Position numbers and translations under genes: made by a program
In this document: positions 30,181 to 39,563 of the stretch, piece after piece
How the letters are laid out: the number at the start of each line of letters is the position of its first letter
Position numbering within the stretch: position 1 is the stretch's first letter
The notes under the pieces: model-generated
Told to the model about the DNA's origin: nothing
What the model saw: only the letters and a program-made list of their open reading frames with translations
Database searches by the model: none
Assembly: GCF_030408755.1 (NCBI RefSeq)
Contig: NZ_CP047209.1
Location: 558,001-622,000 of the forward strand
Length of the DNA: 64,000 bases
Direction: 5' to 3'
From: Corynebacterium felinum
Lineage (GTDB): Bacteria; Actinomycetota; Actinomycetes; Mycobacteriales; Mycobacteriaceae

Positions 30181-31824
30181 CTACAGGCGGGCCAGAAGGG
30201 TACTGAGCTCGGCGGCTAGGGCGTCGACAAGCGCAACAGCGCTGCCACGATCAGCAGTGCTGCCATTCTCCTGCACAACCTCGATATACACTTTCACCTT
30301 CGGTTCCGTGCCCGAGGCGCGGACAATCACACGCACCTTACCCACCTCACACTCACCATTCAGCACAAGACCCGCAGGCGGGCGCGACGATTCTGACATC
30401 CCACACGTATTACTCAGCACCGGAACAGTCTTAGCTGTCACATCCACCCCACACAACCTGTGTGGAAGATTCTCAATACACGTGTGCATCAATGCACTCG
30501 GATCCTGGGTACGCACCGAAACCTGAGTGCCAGTGAAATAGCCATAACGGCGGTAGAGCGCTTCCAACTCATCGTCAAAATCCAAACCCTTGGCGTGCAA
30601 CTCCGCCGCCCAACTAGCCACAATCAAAGCCGTGGCAATGCCATCTTTGTCATCAACAATCCACGGTGTGGGCGAAATACCCATCGCTTCTTCATACGCA
30701 AAAGTCACAGGCTCATCGCCCGCAGCAGCATTCAAATTTTTAAAACCAGTAAAAGTCAGCCGCAAATCCCAACCCATATCCTCTGCTATCACCCCCAAAA
30801 GCTGCGAAGAGACAACAGTAGTGGCCACCACCGGGCGCTGCCCCTCACCCGAATAGCGGGGCACAAGGCGAGTGGCAAGAAGCGGACCAGTTTCATCGCC
30901 ACGCAACATCTTCAAATGCCCAGCCTTCGTCCGAATCCCCACCGCACAACGATCCGCATCCGGATCGAGAGCCAACAACACATCCGCCTGCACCTGTTCA
31001 CCCAACTCAAACAGCTCCACCAACGCTGAAGGCTCCTCCGGATTCGGGAAACTCACAGTAGGAAAAGTCGGATCAGGATAATGCTGCGAAGCAACCGAAT
31101 GCACCTGCGCAAACCCCGCAGTCTGCAATGCCTGCATAATGCTACGCCCACCCACCCCATGCAACGCAGTCAACGCAATAGTAAGAGAAGCCCGCTCATT
31201 ATTAATCCGCAACAAATCCCCCTGCTCCGGAATAACCACAGCAGTCACCTCATCAATATAGCGACGCACCACATCCTGGCAAGGACGAACGGTCACGCGC
31301 GGAATCGCCGACGCCGCAGGGGCGTCGACAAGCAAACGCTCAACAGCAACCTCACCCGAACGGGGCATCTGCCGCCCATTCCCCATATACACCTTGTAAC
31401 CATTATCACTCGCCGGATTATGCGAGGCAGTAATCTGCACACCCCCATCCAAACCCCACTTGCGAATCAACCACGGAACCAACGGCGTCGGGGTAGGGGT
31501 AGGCATCAAAAACACCTCAAAACCCGCACCCGCAAAAACCTCAGCCGTCGTCGTAGCAAAAATATGAGAACCGTAACGCGAATCGTAACCCACAACCACC
31601 TTCGGCGCCGGATCCTCATCATGAAACGCCTGCCCAATCCCCAAATCCCGCACAGACTCAAAAGCCGCACGATCATGCCCCGACTTCCGCGGCGACGCAT
31701 TCAACGCCAACCACGCCGCAATACACGACGAAATCCGAGTCACCTGACCAACATTCATATGATGCGCCGCAGGGCCCACCGGAGCCCGCATCCCCGCAGT
31801 ACCAAAACTCACAGACTCGGCCAT
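30181..31824 (-). CDS. Phosphomannomutase / phosphoglucomutase
   Basis: A 547-residue alpha-D-phosphohexomutase, interconverting hexose 1- and 6-phosphates for cell-wall sugar nucleotides. Domain 1 has SFGTAGMRAPVG and the phosphoserine loop ITASHNPASDNGYKVY, domain 2 the metal loop ALDPDADRCAVG, domain 3 FTGFKNLN and YEEAMG (sugar specificity), and domain 4 VRASGTEPKVKVYIE (phosphate binding). All catalytic loops are intact. The neighbourhood upp...pmm...lpdA corresponds to pmmB of C. glutamicum. Two copies of the polar 13-mer lie within it. Confidence 0.92.
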   Translation of the reverse strand: MAESVSFGTAGMRAPVGPAAHHMNVGQVTRISSCIAAWLALNASPRKSGHDRAAFESVRDLGIGQAFHDEDPAPKVVVGYDSRYGSHIFATTTAEVFAGAGFEVFLMPTPTPTPLVPWLIRKWGLDGGVQITASHNPASDNGYKVYMGNGRQMPRSGEVAVERLLVDAPAASAIPRVTVRPCQDVVRRYIDEVTAVVIPEQGDLLRINNERASLTIALTALHGVGGRSIMQALQTAGFAQVHSVASQHYPDPTFPTVSFPNPEEPSALVELFELGEQVQADVLLALDPDADRCAVGIRTKAGHLKMLRGDETGPLLATRLVPRYSGEGQRPVVATTVVSSQLLGVIAEDMGWDLRLTFTGFKNLNAAAGDEPVTFAYEEAMGISPTPWIVDDKDGIATALIVASWAAELHAKGLDFDDELEALYRRYGYFTGTQVSVRTQDPSALMHTCIENLPHRLCGVDVTAKTVPVLSNTCGMSESSRPPAGLVLNGECEVGKVRVIVRASGTEPKVKVYIEVVQENGSTADRGSAVALVDALAAELSTLLARL

Positions 31825-32250
31825 GGCTACAAAAAATCCTCACAACTGTCAACAACGTCGAACACGCCCAACAACACCACACCAACCACCCAAGAAAGCC
31901 ACACAACCGGCGCACTTCCACAGAAATCAGCGCAACCACTATGCTATAGACAAAGAACCGACCCTCAACACCCACGCCACAGTACAGCACCAACACTGCA
32001 CCCACGCGCGGACCAAGAGGATCGCAAGCACACACACCTTCATACACACCCACCATGGCGACGTTGCACGAAGCTTGCAACAAGCTTCACAACAAGCTTC
32101 ACAACAACACCGCCACACGACAAGTATGAAGACACAGTACTCAACAACATGCAGTCACCCTCCAAGCATAGTTGCTGAAGAAACGACGTGACACGCTGCT
32201 TACCAACCATTGGTTCACCAACACAATAAAAACCGGGGAGATGACACACC
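31825..32250. other. Divergent intergenic region
   Basis: No gene is seen. It contains two tandem copies of CAACAAGCTTCA (32078-32089, 32090-32101) preceded by a related AAGCTTGCAA, and separates the phosphohexomutase and amidohydrolase genes, so it should carry both promoters. Confidence 0.5.
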
Positions 32251-33612
32251 GTGGAGTTTGAACACCACACCTCAAACCACCTACGCGCCCAAGCTGACCA
32301 CCAACCCGGCACCCAACCCGCAGCACGCACGGCACCCAACCCTGCGCCTGCTGTGCCTGCGCCCAGCGCAGCACCCGCACCGGCAGCCCACTCTGCCGCG
32401 CCCGCTGCTACTGACTTTTCTGTGCTGGTGGATGCGTGGATTCGCGACAATGAGGAGCAGATTTATCGCTGGCGACGTCATTTCCACCAGCACCCCGAGC
32501 TGAGTGATCAGGAGCATGAAACAACTGCCTTTATCGCTGCCCGCTTGCGGGAGTACGGTTTGTCACCTGTGCTGTTTCCCGGCACTGGGTTGATGGTGGA
32601 TATTGGCCCTAATACTGAGCATAAGCTTGCGTTTCGTGCGGATATTGATGCCTTGCCGATCCATGAGAATACGGGCTACGAATTTAGTTCGGTGACACCT
32701 GGGGTGATGCATGCGTGTGGTCACGATATTCACACCACGGTTGCGTTGGGTTTGGCGTGTGCGCTTGCTGAAACGCATGCGAAAAATCCGTTGAATATGG
32801 GTGTGCGTATCATCTTCCAGCCGGCGGAGGAAGTGATGGATTCTGGTGCGCCGAATGTGATCAAGTTGGGTGTGCTTGAGGGTGTGACGAGTATTTTTGC
32901 GGTGCATGCGGAGCCGAAGTTGCGTACGGGTACGGTTGGTGTGCGTGTGGGTCCGATTACGTCGGCGGGTGATGTGGTTGAGATTAAGGTGACGGGTCCT
33001 GGTGGGCATTCGTCTCGCCCGCATTTGAGTGCTGATGTGGTGTTTGCTTTGTCGAAGATTGTCACGGATTTGCCGGGGTTGTTGTCGCGTAGGGTTGATC
33101 CGCGTACGGCGACGGTGATGGTGTTTGGTGCGTTGCATGCTGGTTCGGCACCGAATGCTATTCCGGAGGAGGGTGTGGTTCGGGGCACGATTCGTACTGC
33201 GGATATTATGGTTTGGCGTGGTATTCAGCAGTTGTTGGAGGAGTTGGTTGCGGCGATTGTGGCTCCGACTGGCTGCGGATTTGAGGTTGATTATGTTAAG
33301 GGTGTGCCCCCTGTGGTCAATGATGATGTGTGTACAGCTGTGCTCGCCGACGCCGCCCGCAGCGTTGATCCTCAGTCGGTGGTGCAGGCGTCGCAGTCGT
33401 CTGGTGGTGAGGATTTCTCCTGGTATTTGGAGCATGTGCCAGGTTCGATGGCACGTTTGGGGTGCTGGGATGGTGTGAGTACTCCGAGTGATTTGCATAA
33501 GGCGACAATGCTTGCGGATGAGAAGTGTATTCCTGTGGGGATTCGTTTGTTTGCGGGTATTGTGCAGCGTTTTCATGCGGAGTGTGGTTACGTGTTTAGT
33601 GGCGAGCTGTAG
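32251..33612 (+). CDS. M20-family amidohydrolase (N-acyl-amino-acid hydrolase type)
   Basis: A metal-dependent hydrolase of the M20D group (AmiA/HipO), which removes acyl groups from amino acids or related amides. After GTG 32251 (GGGGAGATG upstream), the first 50 residues are Ala/Pro/His-rich and unusual for the family. The core begins near IYRWRRHFHQHPELSDQE. Metal-site motifs are FRADIDALPI, HACGHDIHTT and IIFQPAEEVMDSG; the dimer domain has GPGGHSSRPH. Length is 453 residues. The extension may be a linker or indicate a later start, but no alternative has a good ribosome site. Confidence 0.86.
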   Translation: MEFEHHTSNHLRAQADHQPGTQPAARTAPNPAPAVPAPSAAPAPAAHSAAPAATDFSVLVDAWIRDNEEQIYRWRRHFHQHPELSDQEHETTAFIAARLREYGLSPVLFPGTGLMVDIGPNTEHKLAFRADIDALPIHENTGYEFSSVTPGVMHACGHDIHTTVALGLACALAETHAKNPLNMGVRIIFQPAEEVMDSGAPNVIKLGVLEGVTSIFAVHAEPKLRTGTVGVRVGPITSAGDVVEIKVTGPGGHSSRPHLSADVVFALSKIVTDLPGLLSRRVDPRTATVMVFGALHAGSAPNAIPEEGVVRGTIRTADIMVWRGIQQLLEELVAAIVAPTGCGFEVDYVKGVPPVVNDDVCTAVLADAARSVDPQSVVQASQSSGGEDFSWYLEHVPGSMARLGCWDGVSTPSDLHKATMLADEKCIPVGIRLFAGIVQRFHAECGYVFSGEL

Positions 33613-33775
33613 GTTGGTGCTTTTGGCAGTTGGCTTGAGCAGGTGGTGTGTGCTCGGAGTTTTGTGGCCTTTATGCTGCTTAAGTCGTCGGGCTGCTGCG
33701 TGCTGCACTACACTAGATTGAAGCACTATAAGATAGTTTTTGCTTTCCATTATTACTGTTGTTTTTGGAGGTTCC

Positions 33776-35266
33776 TTGTCCGCCCTGCCCACCAATTCTT
33801 CTGCGTCTGCCGTGTCTTCTGCTTCTGCGGTGTCTAACCCGGCTGATTCTTTGCCGAAAGCTAAGCGCATTGTCATCATTGGTGGTGGTCCCGCCGGCTA
33901 TGAGGCGGCGTTGACGGGCGCAAAGTATGGCGCTGCTGTCACCCTTGTTGAGGATTTGGGCTTGGGTGGTTCGGCGGTTATTCATGATTGTGTGCCGTCG
34001 AAGTCGTTTATTGCTGGCGCGAATATTAAGACTGACCTTCGCCGCGCTGATGATATGGGCTTGAATAAGGGTATTGGTGAGGCGCATTTGCTTATCGACG
34101 CCCTCAACGAGCGTGTTCAGCAGCTTGCGGCTGAGCAGTCTGACGATATCCGTAAGTCAGTGGCGAGTGCGGGTGTGCGCATTATTGATGGTCGTGGTGT
34201 GTTTGATGATTACAACACCAAGCAGACCCTGCACTATATCAAGGTGACAAACAAGGAAGGCTTCGAGGAAACTCTCGAGGCGGATTTGGTGTTGGTGGCT
34301 ACGGGTGCGAGTCCGCGCATTTTGCCTGCGGCACAGCCTGATGGTGAGCGTATTTTGACGTGGCGCCAGATTTATAACATCACTGAGCTTCCTGAGCATT
34401 TGATTGTGGTGGGTTCCGGTGTGACTGGTGCGGAGTTTGTGTCCGCTTTTGCTGAGTTGGGTGTGAAGGTCACTATGGTTGCTTCGCGTGATCGCATTTT
34501 GCCTCACGACGACGCCGATGCCGCCGACGTGCTGGAAACTGTGTTGGCGGAGCGTGGTGTTTTACTGGAGAAGCATGCCCGCGTGGATTCGGTTACCCGC
34601 ACTGAGGATGGTGGCGTATGTGTACGCACCGCTGATGGCCGTGAGATTTTCGGCTCCCACGCCTTGATGACTGTTGGTTCTGTTCCTAATACCAAGGATT
34701 TGGGCTTGGAGAACATTGGTGTGGAAACCACCCCTTCGGGTCATATCAAGGTTGACCGTGTGTCGCGTACGAGCGTATCCGGCGTGTATGCGGCCGGCGA
34801 CTGTACTGACCAGTTCCCACTTGCCTCGGTTGCTGCGATGCAGGGGCGTATCGCTATGTACCACGCTTTGGGTGAAGGTGTGTCGCCACTGCGTTTGAAG
34901 ACTGTGGCTACCGCAGTGTTTACCCGCCCGGAGATTGCTGCTGTGGGTATTACGCAGCATGAGATTGAATCTGGTGAGATTTCCGCGCGTACGGTGATGC
35001 TGCCTTTGCCACGTAATCCTCGTGCGAAGATGCGTTCGCTGCGCCACGGTTTTGTCAAGATTTTCTGCCGTAAGTCTTCGGGCATTGTTATTGGCGGTGT
35101 GGTGGTTGCCCCGACTGCCTCGGAGCTGATTCTTCCCATTGCGGTTGCTGTGACCAACCAGCTCACTGTCAGCCAGCTGGCCCAGACCTTCGCGGTGTAC
35201 CCCTCCTTGTCGGGTTCGATTACTGAGGCTGCCCGCCAGTTGGTTGCCCATGACGACCTTGGCTAA
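33776..35266 (+). CDS. lpdA: NAD(P)H quinone reductase of the LpdA family
   Basis: A flavoprotein similar in fold to dihydrolipoamide dehydrogenase. FAD binds at IVIIGGGPAGYEAA and the second dinucleotide at LIVVGSGVTGAEFV; YAAGDCT and the dimer region complete it. In place of the catalytic CxxxxC only Cys72 (HDCVPSK) remains, with Ala at position 67. M. tuberculosis LpdA (Rv3303c) lacks the disulfide in the same way and reduces quinones rather than lipoamide. Long stretches, such as EGVSPLRLKTVA and VVVAPTASELILPIAVAV, match that protein. TTG 33776 is chosen for GGAGG at 33767-33771. Confidence 0.9.
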   Translation: MSALPTNSSASAVSSASAVSNPADSLPKAKRIVIIGGGPAGYEAALTGAKYGAAVTLVEDLGLGGSAVIHDCVPSKSFIAGANIKTDLRRADDMGLNKGIGEAHLLIDALNERVQQLAAEQSDDIRKSVASAGVRIIDGRGVFDDYNTKQTLHYIKVTNKEGFEETLEADLVLVATGASPRILPAAQPDGERILTWRQIYNITELPEHLIVVGSGVTGAEFVSAFAELGVKVTMVASRDRILPHDDADAADVLETVLAERGVLLEKHARVDSVTRTEDGGVCVRTADGREIFGSHALMTVGSVPNTKDLGLENIGVETTPSGHIKVDRVSRTSVSGVYAAGDCTDQFPLASVAAMQGRIAMYHALGEGVSPLRLKTVATAVFTRPEIAAVGITQHEIESGEISARTVMLPLPRNPRAKMRSLRHGFVKIFCRKSSGIVIGGVVVAPTASELILPIAVAVTNQLTVSQLAQTFAVYPSLSGSITEAARQLVAHDDLG

Positions 35267-35283
35267 ATAGCCTAGTCATCCAC

Positions 35284-35316
35284 ACCCCCTAGATACACCC
35301 TAGGGGGTATTTTTAT
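35284..35316 (+). terminator. Terminator of lpdA
   Basis: ACCCCCTA (35284-35291) pairs with TAGGGGGT (35301-35308), followed by ATTTTTAT, 17 bases after the stop. Confidence 0.85.
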
Positions 35317-35441
35317 GTGCTGTGGGATCTGTTAGGCAACTGCGATACAGCTTTGATCGCACCCTGGTGGGGGTGTGCGCGGATTCTTATGGCGCGCACT
35401 AGAAGCGACATAACTGTGTAGAAGCTGTGTGCGGATGCTGG

Positions 35442-35557
35442 GAAATATCAGTTAGAGATAGAGCGAGTGCTATTGGTAAAACCGCAGGTCAATTTTAAGG
35501 CACTGTGCTGAAACTCTAACTATTAATTCTGAATCAATACGTGCATATTGATAGGTG
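35442..35557. ncRNA. 116-bp structured element, copy B
   Basis: Same length as the element at 12477-12592 and alignable throughout. The stem here is AGTTAGAG (35450-35457) with CTCTAACT (35514-35521), versus GATTCGAC with GTCGAATC in copy A at the same spacing. Several positions changed on both strands so that pairing was kept. The inner AGTGCT/GGCACT stem, AAAACCGCAGGTCA and the GAATCAAT tail are shared. It also lies between convergent genes. Confidence 0.45.
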
Positions 35558-35684
35558 GCCGATTGCCTTGGAGGACCAGCTCACGTTACGCAAAGGGAAG
35601 AGGGCAGAAACGGGACCGGGATCACCGGAATTTGTGGCAATTGCGCCAAATCTAGCACTAGTAAGTTCCCAAAGCATTCGGTAG

Positions 35685-35898
35685 TTCGACCTTTTCCTCT
35701 TTGAGGCCTCGTTTTGAGTGCGGAGGAGAGAAAAGGTCGAGTTGTGGGTGTGAGGAGGGTGGTGGTGGGGGTCTTTCTTGGGGTTGCTCGACCTTTAGGT
35801 TTTTGGGGTTGTGTTTTTTGGGGGTTGGGGTGGGAAAGGTCGAGTTATAGGTGTGAGGAGGGTGGTGGTGGTGGGGGTCTTTCTTGGGGTTGCTCGAC
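35685..35898. repeat. TCGA inverted-repeat cluster
   Basis: Unit 1 has TTCGACCTTTTC (35685-35696) with GAAAAGGTCGAG (35730-35741). Unit 2 has CTCGACCTTT (35787-35796) with AAAGGTCGAG (35835-35844). A lone left arm CTCGAC lies at 35893-35898. Enclosed lengths are 45 and 46 bp. The G/T-rich stretch before the second and third left arms (from about 35749 and 35852) is repeated almost exactly, again showing local duplication. The rest of the 35317-36036 gap has no gene. Confidence 0.78.
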
Positions 35899-36036
35899 CT
35901 TTTTCTTCGCGCCCTCGCGGAGAACGGTGGTTGGTATGTGCTTTCAAGGTGTGGACACTATAAGTAGTGTCTTGGGGTAGTTTTTGATACCACTACCCCC
36001 GCCTTGTTTTCGAATCCCTCAGTTATGAGGTCCTTG

Positions 36037-36390
36037 CTAATCCAGCGCAGCTGCCACCCATCGCGCGATCACACCGTGTCCGGCTTCGGCGGCATCCGCA
36101 ACGGATTTCGGGGGAAGTACGGGATCGTTGGGCAAAATGCGCTCAGGGTCGCCGATGGGGGTGGTGGTGATTGTTTTCGTGCGGTGATCGTAGTGGCCGA
36201 GCGCAACCATGTCTACGTTGGTTTGTTCGCAAATCGCCCAGCAATAGTCGCTGTCCGAGGCCCGCATCTGCTTGATGAACTCATCGGGGTTGTCCATCAC
36301 GGTCGCAAGTGCGGGGCGATCGTCGATGCGGTCATCGTTGTGCAGTGGGCGCAGATAAAACCGGCCCCCGTTTAATTCCAAAACATCCAT
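36037..36390 (-). CDS. Conserved hypothetical protein, 117 residues
   Basis: ATG 36390 (MDVLELNGGRFYLRPLHNDD) gives a small acidic cytoplasmic protein. The opening FYLRPLHNDDRIDDRPAL looks like the first strand and helix of a GNAT-type acetyltransferase, but the protein stops too early to hold an acetyl-CoA site. No family was recognised with confidence. It is alone, between the repeat cluster and the spermidine synthase-like operon on the same strand, 74 bases beyond that operon's last gene. Confidence 0.5.
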   Translation of the reverse strand: MDVLELNGGRFYLRPLHNDDRIDDRPALATVMDNPDEFIKQMRASDSDYCWAICEQTNVDMVALGHYDHRTKTITTTPIGDPERILPNDPVLPPKSVADAAEAGHGVIARWVAAALD

Positions 36391-36464
36391 GAACACAAGC
36401 ATAGAGCGCAAAGCTAAACGGCGTTTAACTGGCTGCGTGACGACGTCGAAAAGCTAAAGACCCG

Positions 36465-38018
36465 CTACTCGCCCGCTTGGCGGTACCCACGCCTGCGATC
36501 AGCCACAATCAACGGCCGATCCAGCGTATTCGCAGGAAGCAGGCGGGGCTTGTTGTCCGCGCCAAATACCCTTGCTGCATCCAACACTCCTTGGTCTACA
36601 AAGCGAGGAGTATGCGCAGGTGTTTTCGGCATCACAAGTCCGCGTGAGGTGAGGGTGCAGAAATTAAAACCCCAGTCACCAAAAGTAGGAACATGCACGT
36701 GATAGGGAACAACAGATGCGCAGCCTGAAGCCAGCAACGTGGAATACACGCGGGAAAACACATCAGGAGTAGTAAAAGCACTGCCAGACTGCACTGTCAT
36801 TGCACCCCCAGGGGCCAAATGTTTCAGCAGCATTGAATAAAACTCCTGCGAATACAACCGCCCAATAATCTCATTATCAGGGTCCGGCAGATCCACCACA
36901 ATCGCATCGAAGCGATCCTGGGGCAGCGGGGGAGTGCGCACCCACGTAAACGCATCGCGCAGCAGCACAGTTACACGGGGATCGTCTAAGGCACCAGCGT
37001 TATCGTCACGCAACACTGAATTAGCCACCGCGACCATATCCGGATCTAACTCCACCTGCGTAATATGCTTCACCTGTGGAAACTTCAGTAACTCGCGGGC
37101 GGCTAAACCATCCCCACCGCCGATAATCAACACCCGCGACGTCGAAGCATCAACCACTGGGTAGGTCAACGATTCCGTGTAGCGATACTCATCACGGGTG
37201 GAATACTGCAACCCACCATTTAAGAATAAGCGCCGATCCTTCCCCCACTGTGTGACCACAATCTCCTGATACTTGCTCTGGTGGAAATACACAATCGGGA
37301 AAGCATAGAGTCGCTGTCGCGCCGAAGTGACCAAACCATCACTGGCGACCAACACCGACACCAACACCACCACAATCGCACACAGCCCTGAGGCAATCGT
37401 CGCGAACTGCCGCCGCAGCACATCACTGCGCAACACTAACACCGCAATCACTAACGCCGCACAGACATTCAGCAAACCAGCAGCCAGCGTGCCACGCACC
37501 ACCCCCAGAAACGGCAGTAACACAAACGGCCACGCCACACCACCAATCAACGCCCCCAAATAATCAGCCGCATTCAACGTTGCTAAAACTGAGCCGGAGG
37601 TGGTGGCGTCGACAAGCTTGCCACGCTGAAAAAGTGTCATCAACAGTGGCAACTCAGCCCCCACCAGCATGCCAATGACCAGGGTTGCCCCGCCTAAAAC
37701 CGCAAGCGAATTGCCCACAACAGCAAAAGCCCAATACAACACCAGCGCAGACAACCCCCCAACAAGCCCCAACAGCGCCTCCACCGACAAAAACGCAACC
37801 TCAGCCCGTGTCAACAACGGCTTTGCCGCCAACGCCCCCAAGCCCAACGCCGCCACAAACCCCGCAACAATCAGCGAGGTCTCCACCACAGAACCACCCG
37901 CCAACACCGCAGACAAAGAAATCAACGCAAGCTCATACACCAACCCTGAAGCGGCACACACCGACACCGACACAAGCAGAAGGAACCTGCGGGCAGGGGA
38001 CAGCACTACAGCAGACAT
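36465..38018 (-). CDS. Membrane-fused spermidine synthase-like protein
   Basis: A 517-residue fusion. The first 220 residues have about seven membrane helices. The rest is a polyamine-synthase methyltransferase fold, with the nucleotide loop LIIGGGDGLAARELL near residue 300, VELDPDMVAVA, and the catalytic-region VVDLPDPDN near residue 370. Family members transfer aminopropyl groups from decarboxylated SAM, but the membrane-bound form is uncharacterised and no SAM decarboxylase is near. It overlaps the DUF350 gene by 13 bases and ends a five-gene operon. M. tuberculosis Rv2601 is the apparent counterpart. Confidence 0.85.
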   Translation of the reverse strand: MSAVVLSPARRFLLLVSVSVCAASGLVYELALISLSAVLAGGSVVETSLIVAGFVAALGLGALAAKPLLTRAEVAFLSVEALLGLVGGLSALVLYWAFAVVGNSLAVLGGATLVIGMLVGAELPLLMTLFQRGKLVDATTSGSVLATLNAADYLGALIGGVAWPFVLLPFLGVVRGTLAAGLLNVCAALVIAVLVLRSDVLRRQFATIASGLCAIVVVLVSVLVASDGLVTSARQRLYAFPIVYFHQSKYQEIVVTQWGKDRRLFLNGGLQYSTRDEYRYTESLTYPVVDASTSRVLIIGGGDGLAARELLKFPQVKHITQVELDPDMVAVANSVLRDDNAGALDDPRVTVLLRDAFTWVRTPPLPQDRFDAIVVDLPDPDNEIIGRLYSQEFYSMLLKHLAPGGAMTVQSGSAFTTPDVFSRVYSTLLASGCASVVPYHVHVPTFGDWGFNFCTLTSRGLVMPKTPAHTPRFVDQGVLDAARVFGADNKPRLLPANTLDRPLIVADRRRGYRQAGE

Positions 38019-38500
38019 GCCGCGTTAATAACACCCACCATAATCAGAAAAACGCCACTGACCAGCGCACTCGGGCGCAACTTCGGATCCTCGAACACAT
38101 CCCGCATACGATTGGGCGAAAATAACTCCACGATCACCAAAAACACAGTTTGCAGCGCCAACCCCACCAAGGAATAGAACAGGGTAAAAAGCAACCCCTG
38201 CCCCAACTCATCAGGGGATAACGCAATAGCCGTGGCAATCACGATCCCCAACGCCACCGCCTGGCTTCCCGCCAACACGCAGGCATTAGGCAAGTTATCG
38301 ACAAAAATCTGCTTCCGAAAATGCCCCGGCGTCAACCAATCCTGCACCTTAAACCCCAGCAGGAAAAGCGCTAAGGCTAAGGCAAAATAAGACACCGTAG
38401 ATGTCATACCTAATGTGAAACTCGACTCCGAAAACCCCGCCGCAACGAGCATGGGCTGGGCGTGCGCACCCACCTGAGCAAAGGAGATAAAAGTGTTCAT
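38006..38500 (-). CDS. DUF350 membrane protein
   Basis: A 164-residue protein with four membrane helices and conserved polar positions inside them (GMTSTVSYFALALALFLLGF; LPNACVLAGSQAVALG), typical of DUF350. AAGGA lies nine bases before ATG 38500. DUF350 proteins occur repeatedly next to spermidine synthase-like and ATP-grasp genes; their biochemical role is unknown, with membrane transport or stress response proposed. It corresponds in position to M. tuberculosis Rv2600. Confidence 0.85.
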   Translation of the reverse strand: MNTFISFAQVGAHAQPMLVAAGFSESSFTLGMTSTVSYFALALALFLLGFKVQDWLTPGHFRKQIFVDNLPNACVLAGSQAVALGIVIATAIALSPDELGQGLLFTLFYSLVGLALQTVFLVIVELFSPNRMRDVFEDPKLRPSALVSGVFLIMVGVINAACLL

Positions 38501-38543
38501 AAAAATCTCATTCCTTGAAAGTAATAGTTGTCGACCAATCCAG

Positions 38544-39023
38544 CTACTTCACACCAAATCCGCCGGAATCGCCACCCGAAGATGAACGCGGCGAGGAAGG
38601 GCGAAAGTAGGGACCTAAATGCACAAACGTCCCAGAATTCAAACGCTGATGATCCTCCACAGTCACTTGTGAAGTGCCATCCCCGTTATCCTTCACGCTA
38701 AAAACATACTTTTCCCGCCGTAAGTACACAGTATTGGTTTCATGATCTGTTGCCATCTGCTGCAGCTCAGGATTACCGTCGATCGTGTTAATCCACTCAT
38801 CCACAGAGCCTGGGCAGGTATAAAAACTCACCATGAACTCACGTTTAACAAATTGGCAGTCTTTCGCCACCTTTGTGGCAGGTGCCTCCGCGTTCATCTC
38901 CAACGCGAGCTGAAAAGCTGCAATTCCAGCAACGATGAAAAGGACACCGATATTAAACAATGCCACAGCCCGCTGCTGAAGCTTCACCGTCGACTCGTTA
39001 TGTGAATTTTCCTTCGCGTTCAT
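38544..39023 (-). CDS. DUF4247 family protein
   Basis: A 159-residue protein with one N-terminal membrane helix (about 22-40) and an extracytoplasmic domain containing two Cys (CQFVKREFM and YTCPGSVDEW), possibly a disulfide. A Ser/Gly-rich tail ends SGGFGVK. These features match DUF4247, found in the same operon in mycobacteria (Rv2599). Its ATG directly abuts the stop of the upstream DUF2617 gene. Confidence 0.8.
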   Translation of the reverse strand: MNAKENSHNESTVKLQQRAVALFNIGVLFIVAGIAAFQLALEMNAEAPATKVAKDCQFVKREFMVSFYTCPGSVDEWINTIDGNPELQQMATDHETNTVYLRREKYVFSVKDNGDGTSQVTVEDHQRLNSGTFVHLGPYFRPSSPRSSSGGDSGGFGVK

Positions 39024-39563
39024 CTAATTCCTCACAATCCACGCCGATTGCGTCCGCACAATCGCACCTTCCAGTGGATACAGGTGATACGTTGTCCAAC
39101 ACCAACGATCGCAATTCCACGCCCCACCGAGCGCGGTGATATGGTAATCCCCCTCGCCGGGGAATCTGGCAACCAGCCACGAAGCATCCAACTGAGCCAT
39201 GACAGCCTCGGCTTTATCCGCAAACTCATAATCCGAAAAAATGCTGGTGCGCAGCGAAAAACGGTAGTCGGCGCTGGGAAAACGCTGGCGGTAATCTGCC
39301 CGCCCATCCTTCACCGGCACAGTCTCGCCCGCCGCAGTAGCTGCGAGACACGACACCTCCTCCCTCAATAAGGGGGTTTGTGCACCCCGAACTTCAATCA
39401 CATGGGAGGCACCAATGATGCCCATGCTTAACGACGTCGAGGGGGCGTCGACAAGCGTGCGCGAGCTGAGCACGGGGCGGGTCGGGCCGTTGACACACAC
39501 CCCAAGATCCCGCCAGGACACATCAGCAGTGGGAACCACAAGATCAGTGATGACCACACTCAC
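39024..39563 (-). CDS. DUF2617 family protein
   Basis: A 179-residue soluble protein with GIIGASHVIEV, YRFSLRTSIFSDYEF and WCWTTYHLYPLEGAIVRT, recognised as the DUF2617 pattern. It has no signal peptide or helix. The start overlaps the upstream DUF4178 stop by four bases and the stop touches the DUF4247 start, so the genes are tightly coupled. Function is unknown. Confidence 0.78.
   Translation of the reverse strand: MSVVITDLVVPTADVSWRDLGVCVNGPTRPVLSSRTLVDAPSTSLSMGIIGASHVIEVRGAQTPLLREEVSCLAATAAGETVPVKDGRADYRQRFPSADYRFSLRTSIFSDYEFADKAEAVMAQLDASWLVARFPGEGDYHITALGGAWNCDRWCWTTYHLYPLEGAIVRTQSAWIVRN

Noticed and set aside
32563..33879. 438-codon minus-strand frame opposite the amidohydrolase
   Set aside because: Composition dominated by Arg, His, Thr and Asn, typical of antisense frames; the opposite strand has all M20 motifs.
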